This document shows, in pieces, positions 6,999-14,993 of a DNA stretch of 35,781 bases (position 1 is its first letter; each line of letters starts with the position of its first letter). The position numbers and the translations under genes were made by a program. This stretch comes from an uncultured Desulfovibrio sp. Lineage in GTDB: Bacteria; Desulfobacterota; Desulfovibrionia; Desulfovibrionales; Desulfovibrionaceae. The stretch spans positions 1 through 35,781 of the forward strand of contig CAJUMQ010000024.1 of NCBI GenBank assembly GCA_910587035.1, written 5' to 3'. The notes under the pieces were generated by a model. The model saw nothing but the letters and a program-made list of their open reading frames with translations. It searched no databases and was not told the origin of the DNA.

Positions 6999-7775
6999 AT
7001 GAACAGGGCTATTTTACTGGTTGCCTGGGGCGCAAGCAGCCTGCAGGGGCAGAAAGGGCTGATGAAATTTGAAAATTTCTGCCGTGCCCGATTTGTCCGT
7101 ACACCCATACGCTGGGCTTATACCTCAGCTGTTCTAAGGGAAAGACTGGCCAGCCAGAGACAGAAAAGCGATTCTGTGCGCAAGGCCCTGATGCGTCTTT
7201 ATTATGAAAATTTCAGGAAAGTCTGTATTCAGCCCCTACAGACCATCAGCGGACATGAATATAATGATGTATGTGCCAGCGCAGCGGACATAAGCCGCCA
7301 GACAGGCATGTTGTGCTCTGTTGGTGCGCCTTTGCTGCGTATTCCCAGAGATGCTCCGAGGGTAGCGGAGGCTCTCCTTAGGCATTTCCCCGCTGAACGC
7401 GCGCCCGGGGAGGATGTGATTTTCATGGGACATGGAGCAAAGCATGATGCGGTGTCCCTGTATGAGGATCTTGACCAGAGTTTATCCTCTCTGGACTGTC
7501 ATGCGCGTATTGGCGCCATGAATGGGCGGCCAGATCTTGATGAGCTTCTGGGGCGCCTTTCCTCACGCCGGGTCTGGCTGCTGCCGCTTTTGTCTGCCAT
7601 TGGCAAGCATGCTCTTGCGGACATGGCCGGGGATGGGCCGCAATCATGGCGTTCGCGCATTATGGCGCAAGGGCATGATTGCATTGCGATTCTGAGGGGC
7701 ACAGCGGAGTATGAAGCGGTTGCCGAAATATGGCTGAACAATCTGGAAGCGGCCTTTCGGCAGGCAGCCGTTTGA
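6999..7775 (+). CDS. cbiK: anaerobic sirohydrochlorin cobaltochelatase
   Basis: Inserts Co2+ (or Fe2+) into sirohydrochlorin for cobalamin or siroheme synthesis. 258 residues from the ATG at 6999, matching cytosolic CbiK in length; the N-terminus MNRAILLVAWGASS equals the family start and there is no signal peptide. Metal-binding His145 lies in FMGHGAKHD and His204 in IGKHALADMAGD, with the following SWRSR motif also typical. The ribosome site for this ATG is weak (AGGG only two nt away). An out-of-frame 55-codon ORF with a much better site begins at 6905 and overlaps it. No cobalamin riboswitch is evident in the leader. Confidence 0.9.
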   Translation: MNRAILLVAWGASSLQGQKGLMKFENFCRARFVRTPIRWAYTSAVLRERLASQRQKSDSVRKALMRLYYENFRKVCIQPLQTISGHEYNDVCASAADISRQTGMLCSVGAPLLRIPRDAPRVAEALLRHFPAERAPGEDVIFMGHGAKHDAVSLYEDLDQSLSSLDCHARIGAMNGRPDLDELLGRLSSRRVWLLPLLSAIGKHALADMAGDGPQSWRSRIMAQGHDCIAILRGTAEYEAVAEIWLNNLEAAFRQAAV

Positions 7776-7840
7776 CTGGCAATGTAACGGCATTTTCCCA
7801 TTTATCAATAACAATAAAATTTGGAGCGGGAGGTATTTAA

Positions 7841-8680
7841 ATGAAACGCGCTTTATATGGCGTGCTTTGTCTTGCGGTCATGCTCATGGGTTGTGGAGCA
7901 GCCAGCAATGGTTCTTCGGATAATGGCGCCGATATGGTACAGGCCACTGCCACACCTGGCTCTGGCACCAATGCATTCAACCCCTATATGACAGAAAAAC
8001 TGCCAAATACAAGGCAGACAACGGCCGAAGGCCAGAGTATGCTGGGGCGGCTGGGTGGCCGGGCACAAAGCATTGAGGGCGAAGCAGCGCACAGGAAAAA
8101 CTGGCGCGAGGAGATTTACCCGGTTGTATTTGGCGAGCGCAATGCGCCCAATGAAATACTGGTTGTACTCAATTTTTCCAATCCCGAAAGTGAAAATGTG
8201 TGGAAACAGGTGGTGGAAGCCAGCAAGTCAATTTCACCAGCCCAGTGCAAGATCGTGGTTTACGGCCAGAGCAGTGAAAATTATGGCACAGATTTGATGG
8301 GTCTTGCCATCTGGATTGCCCATTCCCGCAAGGGACAGGCCATGCCATGGCTTTCCTATGCCCTGGGCAGATGGAATGCAGTTAAAGCTGCCCAGAGAAG
8401 CAGCGGCAGTGAAAAGAAATTTACCAATGAGTATGATGCAACCGCCACAGCCCAGGATCTGCCGATTCATTACGGGTATCTTTCGCACCTGAAACCGCCT
8501 GTCCCTGCCAATCAGGAACTGGCGGTGGCAAAATACTGCTATGATGCAGGCAACGTGAACATGTATCAGGCCATGCAGGTATGCCAGTATTATGGTGTGC
8601 AGAAAGTGCCTGCTGTAATTGTGGACGGGCGAGTGCTTGGCAAGGTCAGCGCGGGTTCAATCCTGGCGGCCCTGAAATAG
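7841..8680 (+). CDS. lipoprotein with a thioredoxin/DsbA-like fold lacking the CXXC motif
   Basis: 279 residues; good ribosome site (GGGAGG). A lipoprotein signal peptide ends at Cys18 (VMLMGC). After a Ser/Thr/Gly-rich linker the segment NEILVVLNFSNPES (about 106-118) resembles the first strand and active-site region of DsbA-like proteins, but NPES occupies the place of CXXC. The C-terminal VPAVIVDGRVLG (257-268) looks like the cis-proline strand, with cis-Pro258. Cys234 and Cys249 are left as possible partners. It is therefore unlikely to be a standard oxidoreductase and may act in binding or as a chaperone. Fold assignment is by pattern only. A terminator follows at 8706. Confidence 0.7.
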   Translation: MKRALYGVLCLAVMLMGCGAASNGSSDNGADMVQATATPGSGTNAFNPYMTEKLPNTRQTTAEGQSMLGRLGGRAQSIEGEAAHRKNWREEIYPVVFGERNAPNEILVVLNFSNPESENVWKQVVEASKSISPAQCKIVVYGQSSENYGTDLMGLAIWIAHSRKGQAMPWLSYALGRWNAVKAAQRSSGSEKKFTNEYDATATAQDLPIHYGYLSHLKPPVPANQELAVAKYCYDAGNVNMYQAMQVCQYYGVQKVPAVIVDGRVLGKVSAGSILAALK

Positions 8681-8705
8681 ACTGATGGGCTGTTCCAGAT
8701 TTGGG

Positions 8706-8740
8706 AGGCGCCAGCCATACGCTGGCGCCTTTTGCTTTCT
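8706..8740 (+). terminator. rho-independent terminator
   Basis: AGGCGCCAGC pairs perfectly with GCTGGCGCCT around a 5-nt loop (CATAC), followed by TTTTGCTTTCT. Ends the plus-strand lipoprotein transcript. Confidence 0.92.
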
Positions 8741-8778
8741 GTGCGTATTGCGATTCAACAGGAAAAACTTGACAGCCA

Positions 8779-9168
8779 CTATATAAGCTGCACCGCAAGC
8801 CTTCTGCGTCTTGGGCCATCACCTTCATAGAGATAGATGCTTTGCCAACGGCCTAGCAGGAGCTCGCCATCTTCAATGGGCACAAGCAGGGACGATCCCA
8901 GCAGGCTGGCGCGAATATGGGCATCGGTATTGCCCTCCATATGCAGCCAGCCATGGGAATGTGGCGCTATCTCCTGAAAAAAACGCATAAGATCCCTTTT
9001 GACATCCGGGTCTGCCCCTTCATTTATGGTCAGCCCACAAGTGGTGTGCTGGCAAAAAATGTGCACTGCCCCTGTCTGCCAGCCATTTTTTCTGGCAAGC
9101 TGCCGGATTTTCGAAGTTATATCGATTATCTCTTCATTAGCGGATGTGGAAACTTCAATATATTCCAT
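8779..9168 (-). CDS. YjbQ/UPF0047 family protein
   Basis: 129 residues covering the whole UPF0047 fold. The family signatures are visible: HTTCGLTINEGADPDVKRDL (about 41-60), HMEGNTDAHIRASLLG and the C-terminal LGRWQSIYLYEGDGPRRRR. Members such as E. coli YjbQ show weak thiamine-phosphate synthase activity in vitro, but the physiological role is unsettled. The conserved His, Asn and Asp residues of the putative metal or phosphate site are present. No strong ribosome site precedes the ATG at 9168. It lies downstream of a terminator that ends the preceding gene, so it should have its own promoter, which I could not place. Confidence 0.9.
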   Translation of the reverse strand: MEYIEVSTSANEEIIDITSKIRQLARKNGWQTGAVHIFCQHTTCGLTINEGADPDVKRDLMRFFQEIAPHSHGWLHMEGNTDAHIRASLLGSSLLVPIEDGELLLGRWQSIYLYEGDGPRRRRLAVQLI

Positions 9169-9186
9169 GATGTTGCCTATAATGAA

Positions 9187-9212
9187 AAAACCGCGACAGG
9201 TGTCGCGGTTTT
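9187..9212 (-). terminator. rho-independent terminator after the small secreted protein gene
   Basis: A 12-bp stem (AAAACCGCGACA with its complement) with a 2-nt gap; reading on the minus strand it ends in a T-run (GGTTTTTTCATT). It separates the secreted-protein gene from yjbQ. Confidence 0.85.
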
Positions 9213-9267
9213 CAAATTTATGGCCAAATGGCCAAAATATCTTTATTCGCGGCCATGCCGCAAGTGG

Positions 9268-9678
9268 TTACTTCTGCCTTGTGAATACCATGTTGCCCTT
9301 GAAAGTCTGGCAGGCATTGTCCAGCTTGGCAAAGGGCAGGGCGTCATCAGCAAGTCTGATGGTCTGATCTTCCGGCCACAGCGAGAAGTTGGGGAAGGTT
9401 TCGCTCTCAACAGCGGCAATGGTATTGGGATGGAAAGTTGCGCCATTCTGGCCCTTGGCAGTTACCTTGTTGGTTGCCGCCACAATGGAAACCTTGCACT
9501 GGCCGCTTTTGTCAGCAATGGTGACATCATAATTGGCATGTTCGCCCTTGGCGGCCTTGGCAATGGTGACGGTGCCGGCATCATTGGCATATGTGCCCAC
9601 GAGCACATCCTGGGCATTGGCGCTGGTGCAGAAGCTGAAAACAAAAAGCAGTGAAGGAAGAAGCATCAATTTTTTCAT
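9268..9678 (-). CDS. small secreted protein of unknown function
   Basis: 136 residues with a clear signal peptide (MKKLMLLPSLLFVFSFCTSANA, cleavage after residue 22). The mature part of about 114 residues is strand-rich and has two cysteines (GQCKVS and NACQTF) that could form a disulfide. It starts with a repeat-like VGTYANDAGTVTIAK segment, as in small lipocalin- or jelly-roll-like periplasmic proteins. The ribosome site is GGAG seven nt upstream. It has its own promoter candidate and terminator, so is likely monocistronic. I do not recognise the family. Confidence 0.8.
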   Translation of the reverse strand: MKKLMLLPSLLFVFSFCTSANAQDVLVGTYANDAGTVTIAKAAKGEHANYDVTIADKSGQCKVSIVAATNKVTAKGQNGATFHPNTIAAVESETFPNFSLWPEDQTIRLADDALPFAKLDNACQTFKGNMVFTRQK

Positions 9679-9725
9679 ATCTGTTCTCCAATTAATTTTA
9701 AACCTCGGGACATTGCCCGGTGAGG

Positions 9726-9754
9726 ATATTATTACCGCCGCATAAGGAAGTAAA
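9726..9754 (-). promoter_or_regulatory. promoter candidate for the small secreted protein gene
   Basis: On the minus strand TTTACT (9754-9749) and TAATAT (9731-9726) with a 17-bp spacer, about 48 nt before the ATG at 9678. Confidence 0.5.
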
Positions 9755-9779
9755 CAGTTAAATTCGCTGCAGACGTTTA

Positions 9780-10499
9780 TCAGGCAGGGAGAGCCTTTTC
9801 CAGCTGTGCCCTGGCTTCCTTCGCCTCGCGCTCTATCTCCTGTTTGCGGCCAGGAGTTAGGCCAAGGGCGTTGGCAAGGGCATTAGTATAGCTTATTTCC
9901 ATAAACTGATCGATATCGATGACCGAGCAGGAAAGCCTGTAGACATCCTCGGCCTGTTCCGGCGAAGTAACCTGGGCAGCGATCTTTGATGGATCAATGG
10001 GTTCGCGGGATATTTCTTCCGCAACTGCCGAGAGGTTTTGACCCGGCAGCATACCATTGATGATGGCGCCCATGCGGCGTCTCTCCTCATCGTCAATTTT
10101 GCCATCCGACCTGGCAGCATAATCCATGGCGCGGATTACAAGAAGACTTACAGGATCAACATTGGCATTGCCAGCGGGGATTGATTCGTATTGCTGCCAG
10201 CCTGAATTCTGGGACTGCGGCGCCTGCTGTTCCTCAGTCTGCTGGCCATTGCGGCCTTCAGCCCATTTTTTATAAAAGTTCCAGGCCACAGCTCCAGCGC
10301 CGGCAAGGGCGACATTTTTCATGACATCGCTGGACATGACATTGCCGAGGAGAGCGCCAAGGGCGCCTGCGCCCAGGAGGCCGCCAACCCCACCAGGTGC
10401 CTGTCTGGAAATGCCACTGGCCGCTGACTTTGCCTGGGAAGCCAGGACATTGATTGCTGAACCAAGGGAACCATTGGAAAGAACATCAAATATGGACAT
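9780..10499 (-). CDS. DUF533 / TerB-like domain protein
   Basis: 239 residues. The N-terminal half is Gly/Ala-rich with a possible membrane-associated stretch (GGLLGAGALGALLGNVM, about 39-55). A Gln/Glu-rich linker follows, and from about 112 there is a helical TerB-like domain (LLVIRAMDYAARSDGKIDDEERRRM) whose acidic DGKIDDEE motif resembles the metal-binding loop of tellurite-resistance TerB proteins. The architecture matches DUF533 (YebE-like) inner-membrane-associated proteins; their function is unknown, with some links to envelope stress. The ribosome site is GGAG five nt from the ATG. Promoter candidate at 10560-10588. Confidence 0.82.
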   Translation of the reverse strand: MSIFDVLSNGSLGSAINVLASQAKSAASGISRQAPGGVGGLLGAGALGALLGNVMSSDVMKNVALAGAGAVAWNFYKKWAEGRNGQQTEEQQAPQSQNSGWQQYESIPAGNANVDPVSLLVIRAMDYAARSDGKIDDEERRRMGAIINGMLPGQNLSAVAEEISREPIDPSKIAAQVTSPEQAEDVYRLSCSVIDIDQFMEISYTNALANALGLTPGRKQEIEREAKEARAQLEKALPA

Positions 10500-10559
10500 G
10501 GAAAACTCCGTTTATTCAGATTCTCACCAGGGGCGAAAAAAAATTAATCACCCATGGTT

Positions 10560-10588
10560 AAAATACTAAAAAACGCAGTCTGATTCAA
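10560..10588 (-). promoter_or_regulatory. promoter candidate for the DUF533 gene
   Basis: On the minus strand TTGAAT (10588-10583), 17-bp spacer, TATTTT (10565-10560), about 61 nt before the start codon at 10499. Confidence 0.6.
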
Positions 10589-10613
10589 CAGCGGGAGGGC
10601 ATATGCTCCTGAT

Positions 10614-11012
10614 TTATTTTGCCAGTTTGCGTTCATGCCCTTCAAGGCGCGCGAGGATTTTGCGCCAATAGTCGTCGCGTTCCTCCAGCTGCAGGTTCCG
10701 TCCCGCCCTTGACATGCGGGAAAGAATCAGGCGGAGTTTGCGCATCTGGCGGATCTTTTCCTGCTCGTCAGGGCAATGATCAAGCATTTCAACAATGTCA
10801 CAAGCCTCGCGGCGCATGGCCAGCTCCGGAGGCAGGCAGCCGGCATTTTTCAGGATCCTGTATGCCATTCTAAGCTCCTGCGGGACATTGTCCATATTGT
10901 CATCGGGCAGGGGTTGGCCTGAGCCAGGGAGGTTGTCGAACTCTCCATTTTGCATGGCCTCAGCGATGCGCTGCTCCGCAATGATGGCGGTTATGGCGAA
11001 GGGGCTGCTCAT
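10614..11012 (-). CDS. DUF1992 (DnaJ-C28-like) protein
   Basis: About 132 residues from an ATG that overlaps the mutS stop (ATGA), suggesting coupling; an in-frame ATG at 11030 inside mutS is the alternative. The conserved DUF1992 signature IAEQRIAEAMQNGEFDNLPG-SGQPL is near the N-terminus, followed by a helical region ending in ERKLAK. The same domain occurs in eukaryotic DNAJC28 and bacterial YhdN-like proteins; no biochemical role is established. Placement behind mutS is the only functional hint and is weak. Confidence 0.85.
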   Translation of the reverse strand: MSSPFAITAIIAEQRIAEAMQNGEFDNLPGSGQPLPDDNMDNVPQELRMAYRILKNAGCLPPELAMRREACDIVEMLDHCPDEQEKIRQMRKLRLILSRMSRAGRNLQLEERDDYWRKILARLEGHERKLAK

Positions 11013-13630
11013 TTTTTGGGTGTCCCCCATCTGTCCTTCCATTCCATAAGAATCATCAGTGCATTTTCGGCATTGAGAGCTGCGACATCCAGTTTTTGCA
11101 AGGCTGAGAGCAGGGGAGTCGCGTTTCGGGAGGCATCCTGGGCAAGCGATAGTCCCGGCAGGGTGAGATTTTTTCGCACGGTCCGGTCTGGCTGCCCCTC
11201 AAGGCTTTTTAAGATATCTCTGGCTCTTTGAACAACCGGATAGGGGATGCCTGCAATACGCGCCACCTCAATGCCATAGCTTTTATCAGCCGGCCCTGGC
11301 AGGAGGCGGTGCAGAAAAATGATTTCATTGTTGTCAAAGGAGCCAACCGCTATGTTCATGGTGAACAGACCAGGTATTTTGCCCTCCAGGGCCGTCAGTT
11401 CATGATAGTGTGTTGCAAAAATGGTTCTGAGTCGCCCCTGTCCTCTGGCCGCAAGATCCTCCACAATTGCCCAGGCCAGGGCCATGCCGTCAAATGTGCT
11501 GGTTCCCCTCCCAATTTCATCGAGAATTATGAGGCTTCGGCGGCTGGCCTGGCGCAGAATGCGGGCGGTCTCCATCATTTCCACCATGAAGGTGCTCTGG
11601 CCCTGGGCCAGATTGTCGGCAGCGCCAACCCTGCTGAAAATGCGATCCACAAGGCCAATGCGGGCGCTTTGCGCCGGCACCATTGATCCCATTTGCGCCA
11701 TCAGGCAAATCAGCGCAACCTGGCGCAATACTGTTGATTTGCCGGCCATGTTTGGGCCGGTCAGCAGGCAGAAGCGCCGCCCCTGATCCATATGAAAATC
11801 ATTTGGCACAAAATTGGTGCGGCCAATTATTGTTTCCACCACAGGGTGGCGACCGCCATGGATGTGAATTTCAGATTCATCTGTCAATTCCGGCAAAATC
11901 CAGCCGTTGCGGCGTCCGGCTTCAGCCAGACTCTGCCAGTAGTCAAGCTGAGCGACAATATCACCTGTCTGCAATATGCGTTCTTTTTGGTCAGCAAGAT
12001 GAACGCGCAGATTTTCCAGCATCTCGGTTTCAAGCTGTCTGCGCCTGCCTTCCGCAAGAAGAAGATTTTCCTCAAGCTGCTTAAGTGCCTGGGTGCTGAA
12101 ACGTTCGGCATTGGCAAGACTTTGCCGGCGTATGAAATGTTCTGGCATCTGCTGCCCAACGCTTGAGCGGGGAGTTTCAAAATAATAGCCAAATACTCGA
12201 TTGTAACCGAGTTTTAATTTCGCGATGCCGGTTTCAGCACGTTCTTTTTGCAAAAGATCCTGAAGTTTCTGCTCGCCATGGCCCATGAGATCGATCTGCT
12301 CATCCAGCGCCGCATTGTAACCCAGGCGAAAAACGCCGCATTCGCCATTGATTGCGTCCACATTTTCCACAAGCGCGGATTCCAGCAGTGAGGCCAGATC
12401 CCCAAGATCATCCATTTGCGCAAGAGTCCTGGCAAGAATGTCCGGCACTGGCGTTTCAGTGGCGACAATGGCGCTCTTGATGCCTGGCAGGGCGGATACA
12501 CCCTGGCGCAGGGCCAGATAATCCCTTGGGGAGGCCCTGTTGAGACAAATGCGCATTATCAGGCGCTCAAGATCATATACGGCTTCAAGAGATTTACGGA
12601 GGGCGTTGCGGATGCTGTCATTGTCATGCAAAAAAATGACGCATTGCTGGATGCGGCGAATGGGCGCCGCATCGCGCCAGGGATGGCGCAGCATGTCCTC
12701 GAGAAAACGTCCGCCCATGGGTGTGATGGTCTCATCCAGCACATGGCTCAATGTGCCTTTGCCCTTGCGGCCATTTAAACGGCAGAAAATTTCAAGATTT
12801 CTCTCTGTCAGCTCATCAATGACAAGACGCCGGCCAAGATCAAGGGGGCGGAAAGGCATGAGCTGATCCGGATGGCGAAAGCTGGTCTGGTCCAGATAGG
12901 CGAGAATGGCGCCACAGGCCCGCACCAGCGCCGGCTTGCCATCCAGGCCAAGGGAGGCTGTGTCCTGCACTTTCTGTGCTGCCAGGATGCGCTCTGTGGC
13001 GCGGCGCAATTCAAAATTGGCAGACTGCTGATGCACAATGCGGATGCCATCGCTGTTGAACCCGGATGGGAGTGCCTGGCCATCGACAAGCAGCAACTCT
13101 TTCGGGCCAATCTTGCGCACCCATTGCCACATGTCAGCCTGGCGACGGAACTCTATGCCGGACCATTGCCCTGTGGAGATATCAGCCCAGGCAAAACCGC
13201 AGGAATTATGAATGCCGCAAAAAACAGCGCCCAGAAAATTGTGGCTTTTCGCGCCCAGATTTGCCTCATCCAGAACAGTGCCGGGGGTCACAACACAGGT
13301 CACCTCCCTGCGCACAAGCCCCTTTGCTGTTTTTGGGTCCTCCACCTGTTCGCAGATGGCAACATTGTAGCCCTTGTCGATGAGTTGCGCCAGATAGCTT
13401 TGAGAGGAATGCCAGGGCACTCCGCACATGGGTGCGCTGTTATCGCCTTTGCCACGGCTTGTCAGGGCAATTTGCAGCTCACGGCTGGCAATGCGGGCAT
13501 CTTCAAAAAAAAGCTCGTAAAAATCGCCCATGCGAAAAAAAAGCAGAGCATCAGGATATTTTTTCTTGATGCTCTGATACTGGGCGAACATGGGGGTAAG
13601 CGCGGCTGTGTTTTGGAACTCTTCTGCCAT
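11009..13630 (-). CDS. mutS: DNA mismatch repair protein MutS
   Basis: 873 residues from the ATG at 13630, which has GGGAGG six nt upstream; a longer frame to 13771 starts within a hairpin and is not MutS-like. Recognises base mismatches and small loops and, with ATP, recruits MutL. The mismatch-reading Phe-X-Glu motif is Phe37-Tyr38-Glu39 in FFRMGDFYELF. The clamp and lever helices are complete. The ATPase has Walker A GPNMAGKST (about 620-630), Walker B LIILDEIGRGTS, and FATHYHELT. The length is normal for MutS1. It follows lapA across a 162-nt gap with a strong hairpin and couples to the DUF1992 gene. mutL is not in the window. Confidence 0.98.
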   Translation of the reverse strand: MAEEFQNTAALTPMFAQYQSIKKKYPDALLFFRMGDFYELFFEDARIASRELQIALTSRGKGDNSAPMCGVPWHSSQSYLAQLIDKGYNVAICEQVEDPKTAKGLVRREVTCVVTPGTVLDEANLGAKSHNFLGAVFCGIHNSCGFAWADISTGQWSGIEFRRQADMWQWVRKIGPKELLLVDGQALPSGFNSDGIRIVHQQSANFELRRATERILAAQKVQDTASLGLDGKPALVRACGAILAYLDQTSFRHPDQLMPFRPLDLGRRLVIDELTERNLEIFCRLNGRKGKGTLSHVLDETITPMGGRFLEDMLRHPWRDAAPIRRIQQCVIFLHDNDSIRNALRKSLEAVYDLERLIMRICLNRASPRDYLALRQGVSALPGIKSAIVATETPVPDILARTLAQMDDLGDLASLLESALVENVDAINGECGVFRLGYNAALDEQIDLMGHGEQKLQDLLQKERAETGIAKLKLGYNRVFGYYFETPRSSVGQQMPEHFIRRQSLANAERFSTQALKQLEENLLLAEGRRRQLETEMLENLRVHLADQKERILQTGDIVAQLDYWQSLAEAGRRNGWILPELTDESEIHIHGGRHPVVETIIGRTNFVPNDFHMDQGRRFCLLTGPNMAGKSTVLRQVALICLMAQMGSMVPAQSARIGLVDRIFSRVGAADNLAQGQSTFMVEMMETARILRQASRRSLIILDEIGRGTSTFDGMALAWAIVEDLAARGQGRLRTIFATHYHELTALEGKIPGLFTMNIAVGSFDNNEIIFLHRLLPGPADKSYGIEVARIAGIPYPVVQRARDILKSLEGQPDRTVRKNLTLPGLSLAQDASRNATPLLSALQKLDVAALNAENALMILMEWKDRWGTPKK

Positions 13631-13743
13631 TGCCGGCCTCCCGGAATCTGGCCTCATCTGAAGGTGTTTGGAAGGCAGCCCGGGCATGCGCCTTGCGGCA
13701 ACATCCCGGGCACCGTATCTTTTTGAGGAAATGGTGTGCCAGA

Positions 13744-13770
13744 TGACGGGCCGGTTTAACCGGCCCGTCA
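13744..13770 (-). terminator. strong hairpin between lapA and mutS
   Basis: TGACGGGCCGGTT pairs with AACCGGCCCGTCA (13 bp, one unpaired base; realistically 11 bp with a 5-nt loop). It lies 22 nt after the lapA stop but no T-run follows on either strand, so it may be a partial terminator or an mRNA processing element. Confidence 0.55.
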
Positions 13771-13792
13771 CTATGATATCTGATGTAAAAAA

Positions 13793-14179
13793 TCAGTTCG
13801 CTTTTGCCGGATCTGCCGGATGTCCGGTATCCGATGCAGGCAGCGCAGCCGCGGTATGCTCCTTGTTCATGGCTGCAAGCTGCTTTTCATAGCGATCAAC
13901 CTTGGACTGCAGGGACTTGATCTTCCACTTGCTGCGCATGAGTTTTGTGCTGGTGCTGAACTTGTCCCACAACAGAAATGCCAGGGCGAGCAGGCAGCCA
14001 AGCACAAAAGAGCCCACAAGCAGGAAATAAAATGGCAGGGAAATGGATGTGATGGGGGGAATGAAGAACAGGTTGAGCGTGAGCTGCATTTCCTGTGAAA
14101 GCGGCCCCTGATTTTGAAAGAAGAATACCAGAGCCAGGAAAAAGAAAGCTGCAATAATCAGAACCTTGATATAACGCAT
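13793..14179 (-). CDS. lapA: LapA/DUF1049-domain inner-membrane protein
   Basis: 128 residues with two hydrophobic helices (about 4-22 and 44-68) separated by a short strand-rich loop. Then a coiled-coil-like stretch (KWKIKSLQSKVDRYEKQLAAMNKE) and a disordered Ala/Pro tail follow. This is the LapA (YciS) pattern; in enterobacteria LapA and LapB regulate LPS synthesis through LpxC turnover. The LapB partner is not here. Ribosome site AAGGGG six nt upstream. The symbol rests on domain type; the LPS role in this organism is inference. Confidence 0.75.
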   Translation of the reverse strand: MRYIKVLIIAAFFFLALVFFFQNQGPLSQEMQLTLNLFFIPPITSISLPFYFLLVGSFVLGCLLALAFLLWDKFSTSTKLMRSKWKIKSLQSKVDRYEKQLAAMNKEHTAAALPASDTGHPADPAKAN

Positions 14180-14222
14180 AAACCGCCCCTTAAGGAAAAC
14201 TCTGCATTGTTACAACAGACGC

Positions 14223-14242
14223 CTGAAAACGATGTTTTCCAG
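14223..14242 (-). repeat. small hairpin in the lapA leader
   Basis: CTGAAAAC and GTTTTCCAG form a stem of about eight pairs with one bulged base, 44 nt before lapA. Weak on its own. Confidence 0.3.
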
Positions 14243-14256
14243 GGCGCCGCCCATCA

Positions 14257-14396
14257 TAGCATATATCAGTTGAAATTGTAACAATTTCAACACTGTGGCC
14301 TGGCTTTTCCCGGCAAAACGCGGTTTTGCAGTTCACCATGGCCGCCAGCCCACATATGGAGCCTTGCGCATATGCCTGTTTTCATTAGGCATATGC
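14257..14396 (-). repeat. hairpin repeat of the A/B type in the HIT/lapA gap
   Basis: Two modules. Module A (14257-14304) matches 32632-32679 at 40 of 48 positions and holds an 11-bp stem, GTTGAAATTGT with ACAATTTCAAC. Module B (14366-14396) matches 32678-32708 at 28 of 31 positions and forms CATATGCCT with AGGCATATG around TGTTTTCAT-like loops. Between them are about 60 nt with a further stem (GCAAAAC, loop GCG, GTTTTGC). No ORF occupies this 245-nt gap. Confidence 0.75.
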
Positions 14397-14424
14397 CTTA
14401 TATCCGGTTCAGTGCAGATCTGCC

Positions 14425-14964
14425 CTATTCCCCGGCAGGAACTGAGTCCCTCTGATTTGCAGGCATCCTTTTGGCGCCACCGGCCTCCTCAATAAAAAGG
14501 GGAACAAGCGCCTGCCAGGTATCGTGCAAATATTGCGGTATTGTGCGAACTTCATCCATAACGGCAATAAAGGACGAATCCCCATTCCAGCGGGGAACAA
14601 GATGAAAATGCAGATGCTCCCTGATGCCTGCCCCCGCAGCCTGCCCCTGATTCAGGCCGATATTGATGCCCTCGCAATTGAAATGCCGTTTGAGTATTTT
14701 TGCGCAAATTTGCAAAAGACCCATCAATTCCCGGCTTTCCGCTTCGGTCAGATCCTCAATGGCCATGACGTGCCTGTAGGGACAGACCATGACATGCCCA
14801 TTATTGTAGGGATATTTGTTCATTACAACAAAACAGTGCTCGCCCCTGTGCAGCACAAGCCTCTCCTCGTCCTCGGAAGGTGAGGCGGGGAGGCAGAAAA
14901 CACATTCATCAGGCTTGGGGCCGAGGATGTAATCGATGCGCCAGGGTGTCCATAGCTGTTTCAT
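14425..14964 (-). CDS. HIT-family nucleotide hydrolase/transferase
   Basis: 179 residues. The catalytic histidine triad is His117-Leu-His119-Phe-His121 in HLHFHLVPRW; the segment INIGLNQGQAAGAGI before it and the N-terminal WTPWRIDYILG match the Ap4A-phosphorylase-like HIT proteins widespread in bacteria. A CVFC pair (21-24) and His44 may bind zinc as in other HIT proteins. The usual activity is hydrolysis or phosphorolysis of dinucleoside polyphosphates or AMP conjugates; the true substrate is unknown. It follows the nucleotidyltransferase fusion by 29 nt. The ribosome site is weak. Confidence 0.93.
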   Translation of the reverse strand: MKQLWTPWRIDYILGPKPDECVFCLPASPSEDEERLVLHRGEHCFVVMNKYPYNNGHVMVCPYRHVMAIEDLTEAESRELMGLLQICAKILKRHFNCEGINIGLNQGQAAGAGIREHLHFHLVPRWNGDSSFIAVMDEVRTIPQYLHDTWQALVPLFIEEAGGAKRMPANQRDSVPAGE

Positions 14965-14993
14965 TACACTGACAGATTACACGTTTAGGCCGT

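Noticed and set aside
12872..13726. 284-codon plus-strand ORF
   Set aside because: Antisense to mutS, Cys/His-rich composition typical of shadows.
13631..13771. Longer MutS N-terminus from 13771
   Set aside because: The extension would start inside the hairpin at 13744-13770, has no MutS similarity, and ATG 13630 has a strong ribosome site.
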